The position numbers and the translations under genes are program-made. DNA of 64,000 bases, from positions 1-64,000 of the forward strand of contig JAFSOC010000004.1 of NCBI GenBank assembly GCA_017447185.1. The letters run 5' to 3'. The notes beneath the pieces were generated by a model, which ran no database searches, was not told the DNA's origin, and was given only the letters and a program-made list of their open reading frames with translations. This document shows positions 1 to 6,906 of this stretch, piece after piece; position 1 is the first letter of the stretch, and each line of letters opens with the position of its first letter. The stretch is from Clostridia bacterium. GTDB taxonomy: Bacteria > Bacillota > Clostridia > Christensenellales > Aristaeellaceae.

Positions 1-1
1 C

Positions 2-145
2 GTTGAAATGGTTATGCCTGGCGACAACATCGACATGGAAATCACCCTGATCACCCCCATCGCTATGGAGCAGGGACTGCGCTTCGCTATCCGCGAAGGC
101 GGCCGTACCGTTGGTTCCGGCGTTGTGGCGAAGGTCATTGAATAA
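2..145 (+). CDS. tuf: Elongation factor Tu, C-terminal end (partial)
   Basis: The first 47 codons read in frame to a TAA at 143-145 and encode the third beta-barrel domain end of EF-Tu: the segment [19 protein letters not shown] followed by [16 protein letters not shown] and a final VVAKVIE is diagnostic for the family. EF-Tu delivers aminoacyl-tRNA to the ribosome in the cytoplasm. The 5' part lies outside the window. A strong intrinsic terminator follows within 16 nt, so this is the last gene of its transcript (known genomic habit: the str operon or a lone tuf; not decidable here). Confidence 0.97.
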   Translation, partial: VEMVMPGDNIDMEITLITPIAMEQGLRFAIREGGRTVGSGVVAKVIE

Positions 146-160
146 TCTGCTGATTATTCC

Positions 161-193
161 GGAACGCTCCCCTGTCGGGAGCGTTCCTTATTT
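161..193 (+). terminator. Intrinsic terminator after tuf
   Basis: An 11-bp perfect stem (161-171 pairing with 177-187, GGAACGCTCCC against its complement) with a 5-nt loop is followed by TTATTTAT. It separates tuf from the following small gene. Confidence 0.85.
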
Positions 194-225
194 ATGCAAT
201 CGCATGTAAATCAAGGAGATCCCAT

Positions 226-468
226 ATGTACAACTATAAGTGCAAAGGCACCTGTTCCACCTCCATTGACCTGGAGATTGACGCGAACGGGATCATCACC
301 TACTGCAAAATCAACAACGGATGCCGGGGCAACACCCAGGGCGTTGCCAGGCTGGCGCTCGGCCGCAAGGCGGAAGAAGTCGCAGCCCAGTTGAAGGGAA
401 TTCCCTGCCGGGGCGATACCTCCTGCCCGGATCAGCTGGCCCGCGCAATTGAATCCTATCCCTATTGA
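226..468 (+). CDS. TSCPD domain protein, TIGR03905-like
   Basis: An 80-residue cytoplasmic protein with the TSCPD signature near its C-terminus (residues 66-70), a GCRGNTQG segment in the middle and five cysteines, one in a CRGDTSCPD context. It matches the small stand-alone TSCPD family found in Clostridia, whose function is unknown; the same domain is appended to some class II ribonucleotide reductases, where it is thought to bind metal. The start has an AAGGAG box 7 nt upstream. The next gene starts about 20 nt after its stop, so the two are probably cotranscribed. Confidence 0.85.
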   Translation: MYNYKCKGTCSTSIDLEIDANGIITYCKINNGCRGNTQGVARLALGRKAEEVAAQLKGIPCRGDTSCPDQLARAIESYPY

Positions 469-487
469 TCCGAAAGGAGATTTCCCT

Positions 488-1669
488 TTGTCACAGGAGC
501 AAGTAACCCCCGTAACCTTTGAATCCATGGACCTCTCGAAGGAAATCCTCCAGGCCGTTCATGCCATGGGCTTCCAGGAGCCTTCCACCGTGCAGGCCCG
601 TACCATTCCGCTGATGATGGCCGGAACGGACATCAATGCCATCGCCCCGACCGGCACCGGCAAAACCTGTGCTTTCGGCATCCCCATGCTGGAATATGTC
701 CAGCTGAAGGACAGCCGGATTCAGGAAGTCGTCCTGGCGCCGACCCGGGAACTGGCGCTGCAGATCGGCGAAGAGTTGACCAACCTGGCAAAGTATATCG
801 ACGGTGTGCGTATCGCGGTCATCTACGGCGGCCAGTCCATCTCCAAGCAGATCGCCGCCCTGAAGCGAAAACCGCAGATCGTCATCGCCACCCCCGGCCG
901 GATGCTCGACCATATGCAGCGCGGAAATATCCGCCTGAATGCCGTGCATACCATGGTGCTGGACGAAGCGGACGAGATGCTAAACATGGGCTTTGTCAAG
1001 GACGTGACAAAGATCATCGAGGCAACTCCCCCGGAGCGCCAGCTGGTGCTCTTCTCTGCCACCACCAACCAGGATGTACTGACGATCGCCTGGAAATACC
1101 AGCATGACCCGGTGGAGATCACGGTCGAAGCCACCAGGGAAGACCGGCCGCAGATTACCCAGTACGTCATTGCCACCGAGCAGGACCAGAAGACGGATCA
1201 TCTGCTCTACCTGCTGGACGCCGATGTCTATCAGCGGATCATGATCTTCTGCAACACGAAGTTCATGACCGACAAGCTGACCCGCCAGCTCTGCCGGGAA
1301 GGCTACAACGCCCAGTGCCTCCACGGGGACATTCCCCAGGCGAAGCGCAACGTGGTCATGAACGACTTCAAGCGCGGCCGTTTCCCGATCCTGGTTTCCA
1401 CGGACGTCGCCGCCCGCGGAATCGATGTGGATGACGTGGAAGCCGTCATCAACTATGACCTTCCCAATGAGAACGAGTATTACCTGCACCGGATCGGCCG
1501 CACCGGCCGGGCTCACAAGCACGGTGTCAGCTTCTCCCTGGTTACCTTCCGGGAAAGCGTCCGCATGGATGAAATCCTGAAGTATATGCTTACCGTTCCG
1601 GCACCGCTGAAGTTTGTCGACGGTGTGCTCTGCCGGGAAGACGGTTCTCCCTTCTTCGAGAATATCTGA
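488..1669 (+). CDS. DEAD-box ATP-dependent RNA helicase
   Basis: A 393-residue cytoplasmic RNA helicase with the full core: Q motif (F11 and the glutamine of STVQARTIP), Walker A APTGTGKT at 53-60, PTRELALQ, TPGR, DEAD starting at D159, SAT, and the HRIGRTGR motif at about 334. There is almost no extension after the RecA2 domain, as in RhlE/CshA-like minimal helicases that remodel rRNA or mRNA. I chose the TTG at 488 because AAAGGAGA lies 7 nt upstream; an alternative in-frame TTG at 449 would overlap the preceding gene and has no ribosome binding site. Confidence 0.93.
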   Translation: MSQEQVTPVTFESMDLSKEILQAVHAMGFQEPSTVQARTIPLMMAGTDINAIAPTGTGKTCAFGIPMLEYVQLKDSRIQEVVLAPTRELALQIGEELTNLAKYIDGVRIAVIYGGQSISKQIAALKRKPQIVIATPGRMLDHMQRGNIRLNAVHTMVLDEADEMLNMGFVKDVTKIIEATPPERQLVLFSATTNQDVLTIAWKYQHDPVEITVEATREDRPQITQYVIATEQDQKTDHLLYLLDADVYQRIMIFCNTKFMTDKLTRQLCREGYNAQCLHGDIPQAKRNVVMNDFKRGRFPILVSTDVAARGIDVDDVEAVINYDLPNENEYYLHRIGRTGRAHKHGVSFSLVTFRESVRMDEILKYMLTVPAPLKFVDGVLCREDGSPFFENI

Positions 1670-1686
1670 GGAAAGAACCGAATATA

Positions 1687-1720
1687 AAAAGGCACACGGT
1701 TTCGCCGTGTGCCTTTTCTT
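1687..1720 (+). terminator. Intrinsic terminator after the helicase gene
   Basis: A 9-bp stem GGCACACGG (1691-1699) and its complement (1705-1713) is flanked by A-run and TTTTCTT, so it can act on both strands and also serves the converging gene that ends at 1732. Confidence 0.85.
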
Positions 1721-1731
1721 GTATCCGTCCC

Positions 1732-2100
1732 TCAGCCCGCCGTAAAGGCGCGGATCCCCTCCACTGTCTGTTCATGCAGTTTCCGGATGGCTTCCAGTTT
1801 CTCCCGGACTTCCTCATCGCTCATCTGCCGTTCCCTGCCGGGGCGGAATTCCTCCGTCAGTTCGCTCGCCAGGGTGCTGAGCTTCGTCAGCCCGAAATTG
1901 GCGGCAACGCCTTTCAGGGTGTGCGCCGCTTCAAAAATGCCTGCCGTATCCATTGTCTCCACAGCAGCCATCAGACGGCCGTATGTGGGATCATCCGGCA
2001 CCTTCACAATGAATTTGGCAATCATGGAATCCATCATCATGATTTTTACTGCGGCATCATAGTCCCCGCCCATCCGTTCATACAGTTCCTTAACGGTCAT
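1732..2100 (-). CDS. Histidine phosphotransfer (Hpt) domain protein
   Basis: A 122-residue protein made of one helical Hpt domain. The phospho-accepting motif is visible as AAHTLKGVAANFG with H60. Hpt proteins carry a phosphoryl group between response regulator receiver domains in multistep phosphorelays. No hybrid kinase or dedicated regulator lies next to it, so its partners are elsewhere. GGAGG sits 9 nt before the ATG. It lies downstream of the zinc-ribbon gene on the same strand, but a terminator hairpin at 2159-2194 lies between them. Confidence 0.87.
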   Translation of the reverse strand: MTVKELYERMGGDYDAAVKIMMMDSMIAKFIVKVPDDPTYGRLMAAVETMDTAGIFEAAHTLKGVAANFGLTKLSTLASELTEEFRPGRERQMSDEEVREKLEAIRKLHEQTVEGIRAFTAG

Positions 2101-2158
2101 CGGTTTATCCTCCGGTCTCTTTTGTGTGCAGTTTTCTTCTCCCCTGCATTATATATGA

Positions 2159-2194
2159 CGAAACCCGGAAAAGCAATCGCTCTTCCGGGTTTCG
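2159..2194 (-). terminator. Intrinsic terminator after the zinc-ribbon gene
   Basis: A 12-bp perfect stem, CGAAACCCGGAA (2159-2170) against its complement (2183-2194), with a 12-nt loop lies 14 nt beyond the stop codon of the zinc-ribbon gene. The U-tract on the minus strand is poor, so efficiency is uncertain. Confidence 0.65.
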
Positions 2195-2208
2195 TTCCGT
2201 TCGTCCGA

Positions 2209-2487
2209 TTATCCGCGGCGTGCTGCAAAGCATTCGCTGCAGTATACGGGACGGTCCTCTCTGGGCTCGAAGGGAACCTGAGTGGGCTTTCCGCATTCTG
2301 CGCAAATCGCATCATGCATTTCACGCGGAGCGCCGGCAGCGCGGCTGGCCTTGCGAGCCTGGCGGCAGGCCTTGCAGCGGGTGGGCTCGTTCTGGAATCC
2401 CTTTTCGGCATAGAATTCCTGTTCACCGGCAGTGAAAACGAACTCAGCGCCACAGTCTTTGCATACCAGCGTTTTGTCTTCGTACAT
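2209..2487 (-). CDS. Small zinc-ribbon protein (zf-trcl type)
   Basis: A 92-residue protein with two CxxC pairs that should bind zinc: C9/C12 with C38/C41 in the first half (CKDCG and CKAC), and C62/C65 with C83/C86 in the second (CAECG and CSEC). The stretch FTAGEQEFYAEKGF is characteristic of a conserved Firmicutes family called probable zinc-binding domain; its function is unknown. I chose the ATG at 2487 because homologs begin MYEDK; longer in-frame readings run into the upstream structured RNA. A GGGGG run 11 nt before the ATG may be the ribosome binding site. Its leader carries the structured RNA at 2526-2731. Confidence 0.85.
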   Translation of the reverse strand: MYEDKTLVCKDCGAEFVFTAGEQEFYAEKGFQNEPTRCKACRQARKASRAAGAPREMHDAICAECGKPTQVPFEPREDRPVYCSECFAARRG

Positions 2488-2525
2488 GGTTAGGTAACCC
2501 CCATAATTGTTGATAGGCGAATTCT

Positions 2526-2731
2526 CCGGCTGACCTGGTCTTTGACCCCACACACGCCGTCTGGGCGTTTGCTCTGCGCGTTCAGCGCCCTCACTCCCGC
2601 CTCTCGGGTGATCCCGGACGGACTTACACCTAGACCGCACCATGCTCCCCGCCGCTTTGGGCGGATTACGTGGACCGTTTTGCCTGCGACTGGCTTCGGC
2701 TTTCAACCACAGACCCGAAGGATTCAACCGG
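2526..2731 (-). ncRNA. Structured RNA in the zinc-ribbon leader, raiA-like candidate
   Basis: The only stretch over 300 bases without a protein gene (2488-2821) holds a compact structured RNA on the minus strand. A closing helix pairs 2724-2731 (CCGGTTGA as read) with 2526-2533 (TCAGCCGG). Inside are hairpins pairing 2694-2699/2715-2720, 2652-2655/2661-2664, 2596-2599/2605-2608, 2576-2579/2585-2588, 2554-2558/2564-2568 and 2537-2540/2544-2547, and a possible pseudoknot between the first hairpin loop and the TCGCAGG just after it. The 5' strand of the closing helix begins about 6 nt after a TATAAT box. Size, multi-helix form and position before a zinc-ribbon gene suggest the raiA motif of Firmicutes, but I cannot run a covariance search. 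No terminator separates it from the gene, so it may be a leader or a processed RNA. Confidence 0.6.
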
Positions 2732-2736
2732 CGACA

Positions 2737-2765
2737 ATTATATCGAACGGATTTTTAAAAAACAA
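2737..2765 (-). promoter_or_regulatory. Sigma-A type promoter of the structured RNA
   Basis: Reading the minus strand: TTGTTT at 2765-2760, 17-nt spacer, TATAAT at 2742-2737. Transcription would begin near 2730, at the first base pairs of the closing helix of the RNA. Confidence 0.8.
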
Positions 2766-2770
2766 TATAT

Positions 2771-2814
2771 TTTTCCTGTTTTTGGCAAAAGACAGGAAAA
2801 AAGCAGTCTTTTTT
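2771..2814 (-). terminator. Possible AT-rich terminator after araD
   Basis: Just past the araD stop, the minus strand reads AAAAAAG-ACTG-CTTTTTT (2814-2797), followed by a second hairpin (2792-2800 with 2771-2779). The stems are AT-rich and weak, so this is a tentative call. Confidence 0.35.
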
Positions 2815-2821
2815 CGCCTGA

Positions 2822-3529
2822 TCAGGTCGATTTCTGTCCATAATACGCATTCGGACCGTGTTTCCGCATGAAATGTTTCTCTTTCACATAGTCCGGCAGG
2901 CATTCCCGCGTCTGGTTCTGCGGCAGGGCCTCCGTGTGCCAGGCCATCATGGCAACTTCTTCCAGCACCACGGCATTGTGCACCGCTTCCATCGCGTCCT
3001 TGCCCCAGGCGAAAGGCCCGTGATGACGCGCCAGCACGCAGGGCACATGGGCGGGATTCAGACCGTTCTGCTCGAAATGGCTTGCGATCACCCGGCCGGT
3101 CTCCAGCTCATAGGCGCTTTCCACTTCCTCCTTCGTCAGGTCGCGGCAGCAGGGAATGTTTCCATAGATATAGTCTGCGTGGGTGGTGCCGTAAGCGGGG
3201 ATATCCCGTCCGCTTTGGGCCCAGATCGTTGCCCAGCGGGAGTGGGTGTGCACCACACCGCCAATGGACGGGAAACGCCGGTACAGCTCCGCATGGGTCG
3301 GTGTGTCGGAGGAGGGATTCAGGCGGCCTTCCACCTTTTTGCCTTCCAGGTCGATCACGACCATATCCTCCGGCTTCAGCTGTTCGTAGGGAACGCCGCT
3401 GGGCTTGATCACGAACAGTCCTTTTTCCCGGTCGATCCCGGATACGTTTCCCCAGGTAAAGGTAACCAGATGATACGCGGGCAGCAGCATGTTTGCTTCG
3501 TAAACCTTTTGTTTCAGTTCCTCCAGCAT
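2822..3529 (-). CDS. araD: L-ribulose-5-phosphate 4-epimerase
   Basis: A 235-residue class II aldolase-fold enzyme that converts L-ribulose 5-phosphate to D-xylulose 5-phosphate in arabinose and pentose use. Visible family features are the substrate-phosphate segment TWGNVSGID and KPSG, the metal-binding [13 protein letters not shown] histidines, and a third histidine in the [10 protein letters not shown] block; the length matches AraD (about 230). It starts only 6 nt after the clpC stop and has GAGGAG upstream, so it should be cotranscribed with ctsR and clpC. No araA or araB is in the window. Related fuculose-phosphate aldolases are shorter and lack this C-terminus. Confidence 0.93.
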   Translation of the reverse strand: MLEELKQKVYEANMLLPAYHLVTFTWGNVSGIDREKGLFVIKPSGVPYEQLKPEDMVVIDLEGKKVEGRLNPSSDTPTHAELYRRFPSIGGVVHTHSRWATIWAQSGRDIPAYGTTHADYIYGNIPCCRDLTKEEVESAYELETGRVIASHFEQNGLNPAHVPCVLARHHGPFAWGKDAMEAVHNAVVLEEVAMMAWHTEALPQNQTRECLPDYVKEKHFMRKHGPNAYYGQKST

Positions 3530-3535
3530 GGTGTG

Positions 3536-6316
3536 TCACTCCTCTTTCATCGTTTCTTCAGGCTCTGTATTCCCTTCAGCCGTTTCCACGGCTGCCTGTA
3601 CCGTTTCCTCCGGCGCGGCCGGCTTGCCTTCCAGGGTGATCTGGCCGTCCTTCACGGTCAGTTTTACCTCCTGCCCGAGGCTGATCCTCCCCTGCAGCAG
3701 CTCTTCGCTCAGCGTATCCTCCACGGTCCGCTGGATCAGCCTGCGCAGCGGGCGGGCGCCGTACTTCGGATCATATCCGTCCTCCGCCAGCTTCTTTGTA
3801 ACTTCCTCATCCCACAGCAGGCGGATTTCCTGTTCCTCCAGGCGGTCCGCCACCTGCTTCAGCATCATTTCCGTGATGCGGCAGATCTCATCCTCCGTCA
3901 GCGCGTGGAAGACAATCAGTTCGTCCACCCGGTTGATGAACTCCGGACGGAACAGTTCCTTGACTTCCTTCATGACGGATTCCTTCATGGTTTCATAGTC
4001 CCGCACTTCATCCCGCTGCGCGGATCCGAATCCCATGCTCCTGCCGCTGCCTTTCACAGAGGCTCCCGCGTTCGATGTCATGACCACAATGGTGTTCTTG
4101 AAGCTGACGACCCGTCCGGTATTGTCCGTCAGCCGGCCGTCCTCCAGGATCTGCAGCAGCACATTGAACACGTCGGGATGCGCCTTCTCAATCTCGTCCA
4201 GCAGCACCACGCTGTAGGGCTTCCGGCGCACGGCTTCCGTCAGTTCGCCGCCTTCTTCGTATCCCACATATCCGGGCGGTGATCCCATCATCCGGGATAC
4301 GGTATGCTTCTCCATGAATTCACTCATGTCCAGGCGGATCACCGCATCCTCGTCCCCGAACATCGCCTCACCCAGCGCGCGGCACAGTTCGGTCTTGCCC
4401 ACGCCCGTGGGTCCCAGGAAGATGAAGCTGCCGATGGGCCTCTTCGGATCCTTCAGCCCGGCCCTTGCCCGGCGGATAGCCCGCGCCACAGCGCTCACGG
4501 CTTCCTCCTGCCCCACCAGGCGGCGGTGCAGCGTCTCCTCCAGGCGGATCAGGCGCTGGGCTTCCTGTTCGGTCATCCGGCTGACCGGAATCCCCGTCCA
4601 CTGGGAAACCACCTGGGCAATATCCTCTTCCGTCACGGTATCCCGTGCCGTCGTCTGGCTCCGGGTCCATTCGGCGCGTTTCTCTTCGATCTCCCGGTTC
4701 AGGTTCCGCTCCTGGTCGCGCAGCGCGGCGGCCTTTTCGAAGTCCTGGTGGGAAATGGCTTCCTTCTTTTCAATCTGAATGGCTTCCAGCCGTTTCTCCT
4801 GTTCCCGCACATCCGGCGGCGCCGTGCAGGCCTGGATCCGGACCCGGCTGGCCGCCTCGTCCATCAGGTCAATCGCCTTGTCAGGCAGGAACCGGTCCGG
4901 GATATAGCGTTCCGACAGCTTCACCGCCGCCGTCAGTGCCTCGTCCGTGATCCGCACCTTGTGGTGCGCTTCATACCGGTCCCGCAGGCCGTACAGGATG
5001 GACAGCGTTTCTTCCGCCGTGGGCTCGCCCACATTCACCGGCTGGAACCGGCGTTCCAGCGCCGCATCCTTTTCGATATGCTTCCGGTATTCATCCAGCG
5101 TCGTGGCACCGATACACTGGATCTCCCCGCGGCTGAGGGCCGGCTTCAGGATGTTCGCAGCATCCAGGCTGCCTTCCGATCCGCCCGCGCCGATAATCGT
5201 ATGGATTTCGTCAATGAACAGCAGCACGTTTCCAGCCTTGTGCAGCTCATCCATCATGTTTTTCAGCCGCTCTTCAAACTCGCCGCGGTACTTTGTCCCG
5301 GCCACCAGGCTGCCCATATCCAGGCTCAGCACCCGTTTGCCCCGCAGCAGTTCCGGTACGTTGCCCTGCACAATCCGCTGGGCCAGGCCTTCCGCCACGG
5401 CGCTCTTGCCGACGCCGGGCTCACCGATCAGTACGGGATTGTTCTTCGTCCGGCGGATCAGGATCTGGATGATCCGCTGGATTTCCTTTTCCCGGCCGAT
5501 CACAGGATCCAGCTCATTCTTCTCCGCAGCAGCCGTCAGGTCACGGCTGAATTTATCCAGCAGGCTCTTTTCATCCGTGCCGTTCCCGCCCTGTCGGCTC
5601 CGCACCTGGGCAAATGGCATCATGCCGGGGAAACGGCGCAGCGGTTCCTCGTTGCCTGCGTTCTCCCGCATCTGGCGCAGGAGTTCCTCCCGCGCGGCGG
5701 ACAGATCCACGCCGGCCCTGCGCAGCAGCGCGCCGGCCACGCCGTCATCATTACCCAGCAGCGCCAGCCACAGGTGTTCCACCGTGACATAGTTCTGCCC
5801 CAGTTTCCTGGATTCCAGCATACTGTTTTCCAGCGTCTTCTTCGCCCGGGGGCTCAGTTCAATTCGCGCGCCGGCCGTTTTGCTGGATTCCGCGTCGTTC
5901 AGGGCGGCAATTTCCTTTTTCAGTTCTTCCGTGACCGACTCAAAGCTCATCCGGGAGGACACAGCTTCCGGTACGGAGGCGCTGTTCTTCAGCAGGGCCA
6001 GCAGGATGTGCTCCGTCCCCACATAGGGCTGCTGCAGCTCCGCGGCAATCCGCTGGGCCAGCGCCAGCGTCTGCTGGGCTTTCTGGGTAAATCGGCCAAA
6101 AATCGGCATGGAAAATTCCTTTCTGTTTTCTGTGTTCCCGGTTGCTTTAATGGCGTTGAGAACAGTATTGATCAGGTTGTTGACGCCGCCCTTGACCAGG
6201 TCGGCGTTCATCCGGCTCATACAGTCCGCGCACAGATGCCGGACCGATGTTTCTTCTCCCGCCACTACGGAAACGGTAAAGTTCGCTTCGTTGACGTGGC
6301 ATTCCTCACACAGCAT
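3536..6316 (-). CDS. clpC: ClpC-type AAA+ unfoldase with N-terminal zinc finger
   Basis: A 926-residue Hsp100 ATPase that unfolds substrates for ClpP. In order: a Cys-rich N-terminus with C3/C6 and C29/C32, like the zinc finger of McsA or ClpE; two Clp-N repeats (about 72-215); AAA1 with Walker A GEPGVGKS near 297; a UVR-like coiled coil (about 505-545); AAA2 with Walker A GPTGVGKT near 635 and LLDEIEKAHPDV; and a C-terminal D2-small domain. Typical ClpC is about 810-850 residues and lacks the finger; ClpE has the finger but lacks Clp-N. An internal ATG (M70, at 6109) with its own AAAGGA would give a conventional ClpC. The upstream start has AGGAG. The gene follows ctsR by 34 nt; mcsA and mcsB are absent between them. 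Confidence 0.93.
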   Translation of the reverse strand: MLCEECHVNEANFTVSVVAGEETSVRHLCADCMSRMNADLVKGGVNNLINTVLNAIKATGNTENRKEFSMPIFGRFTQKAQQTLALAQRIAAELQQPYVGTEHILLALLKNSASVPEAVSSRMSFESVTEELKKEIAALNDAESSKTAGARIELSPRAKKTLENSMLESRKLGQNYVTVEHLWLALLGNDDGVAGALLRRAGVDLSAAREELLRQMRENAGNEEPLRRFPGMMPFAQVRSRQGGNGTDEKSLLDKFSRDLTAAAEKNELDPVIGREKEIQRIIQILIRRTKNNPVLIGEPGVGKSAVAEGLAQRIVQGNVPELLRGKRVLSLDMGSLVAGTKYRGEFEERLKNMMDELHKAGNVLLFIDEIHTIIGAGGSEGSLDAANILKPALSRGEIQCIGATTLDEYRKHIEKDAALERRFQPVNVGEPTAEETLSILYGLRDRYEAHHKVRITDEALTAAVKLSERYIPDRFLPDKAIDLMDEAASRVRIQACTAPPDVREQEKRLEAIQIEKKEAISHQDFEKAAALRDQERNLNREIEEKRAEWTRSQTTARDTVTEEDIAQVVSQWTGIPVSRMTEQEAQRLIRLEETLHRRLVGQEEAVSAVARAIRRARAGLKDPKRPIGSFIFLGPTGVGKTELCRALGEAMFGDEDAVIRLDMSEFMEKHTVSRMMGSPPGYVGYEEGGELTEAVRRKPYSVVLLDEIEKAHPDVFNVLLQILEDGRLTDNTGRVVSFKNTIVVMTSNAGASVKGSGRSMGFGSAQRDEVRDYETMKESVMKEVKELFRPEFINRVDELIVFHALTEDEICRITEMMLKQVADRLEEQEIRLLWDEEVTKKLAEDGYDPKYGARPLRRLIQRTVEDTLSEELLQGRISLGQEVKLTVKDGQITLEGKPAAPEETVQAAVETAEGNTEPEETMKEE
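6107..6122 (-). promoter_or_regulatory. Internal ribosome binding site and start in clpC
   Basis: On the minus strand AAAGGAAT (6122-6115) lies 7 nt before an in-frame ATG (6109-6107) that begins MPIFGRFTQKAQ, the usual start of ClpC. This could allow two ClpC forms, with and without the zinc finger. Confidence 0.55.
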
Positions 6317-6350
6317 CGGTTTGTTCTCCTGTTCTTTGGTTTTCCTGTCT

Positions 6351-6821
6351 TCAGGTTCTGTTCAGTGCGGCGATGGTCATCAGCATGTTCTTCATCATCC
6401 GCGCCCGCAGCACGCCCTTTGTCGTCTCCGGAATCGGAACCGACAGCGCCCTTGCGCTGATGGAGGCAGCCATCAGGGATGCTTCATCCGCTGTCACAAT
6501 CCGCTGTTCCTTCAGCTGGCTGATCAGCCGCAGGCATTCCTCTTCCTCCAGGGAATCCCCGATCCGTTCATTGATCAGGTACATCAGCCGCTGGCTTCCG
6601 CTCTCCACCACCCGGACAATCCGGATATACCCGCCGCCTCCCCTGCGGCTTTCCGTCAAGTATCCGTGATCCGGAGAGAACCGGGTCGCAAGCACATAGT
6701 TGATCTGGCTCGGCGCGCATTTGAAATACTCCGCCAGCTCATTCCGCTTCAGTTCCACCTGCGTGGACTCTTCATTCAGCAGTGTTTTTATAAAGCTTTC
6801 AATGGAATCGCTCAATCGCAT
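6351..6821 (-). CDS. ctsR: CtsR, repressor of class III heat-shock genes
   Basis: A 156-residue DNA-binding repressor. The N-terminal winged helix (RNELAEYFKCAPSQINYVLATRF, residues about 28-50) and the glycine-rich wing ESRRGGGGYIRIVRV are textbook CtsR features; the C-terminal helical domain dimerises and is the usual target of heat sensing or McsB. I chose the ATG at 6821, because GGAGG lies 8 nt upstream; an ATG at 6836 would overlap that box. The gene heads an operon with clpC and araD and has a CtsR-like half-site on its own promoter, which predicts autorepression. Confidence 0.95.
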   Translation of the reverse strand: MRLSDSIESFIKTLLNEESTQVELKRNELAEYFKCAPSQINYVLATRFSPDHGYLTESRRGGGGYIRIVRVVESGSQRLMYLINERIGDSLEEEECLRLISQLKEQRIVTADEASLMAASISARALSVPIPETTKGVLRARMMKNMLMTIAALNRT

Positions 6822-6847
6822 GTTCAAGACCTCCATCCGTCAAAAAA

Positions 6848-6864
6848 ACTTACTTTCTTTGACC
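6848..6864 (-). promoter_or_regulatory. Candidate CtsR operator
   Basis: On the minus strand a perfect heptad GGTCAAA (6864-6858) is followed after GAA by AGTAAGT (6854-6848), a degenerate copy of the second heptad. The known CtsR box is two direct GGTCAAA-like heptads spaced by 3 nt. It begins at the expected transcription start, just downstream of the -10 box, a good place for repression. Confidence 0.65.
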
Positions 6865-6869
6865 TATGA

Positions 6870-6898
6870 AGCATAACACACTTTCACATGAATTTCAA
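6870..6898 (-). promoter_or_regulatory. Promoter of the ctsR-clpC-araD operon
   Basis: Minus strand: TTGAAA (6898-6893), 17-nt spacer, TATGCT (6875-6870). It begins 8 nt after the stop codon of the upstream hydrolase gene, so the operon has its own start although neighbours run in the same direction. Confidence 0.75.
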
Positions 6899-6906
6899 GG
6901 GGCTTC

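Noticed and set aside
2488-2727. N-terminal extension of the zinc-ribbon protein through the upstream region
   Set aside because: The frame is open to 2727, but it would translate the structured RNA; family members start at MYEDK and the ribosome-binding-site position favours 2487.
2771-2800. TTTTCCTGT/ACAGGAAAA inverted repeat as a plus-strand terminator
   Set aside because: It is followed by A-runs, not T-runs, on the plus strand, and no plus-strand gene ends near it.
4304-6460. 718-codon open frame opposite clpC
   Set aside because: Shadow of clpC; no ribosome binding site and protein composition typical of antisense translation.
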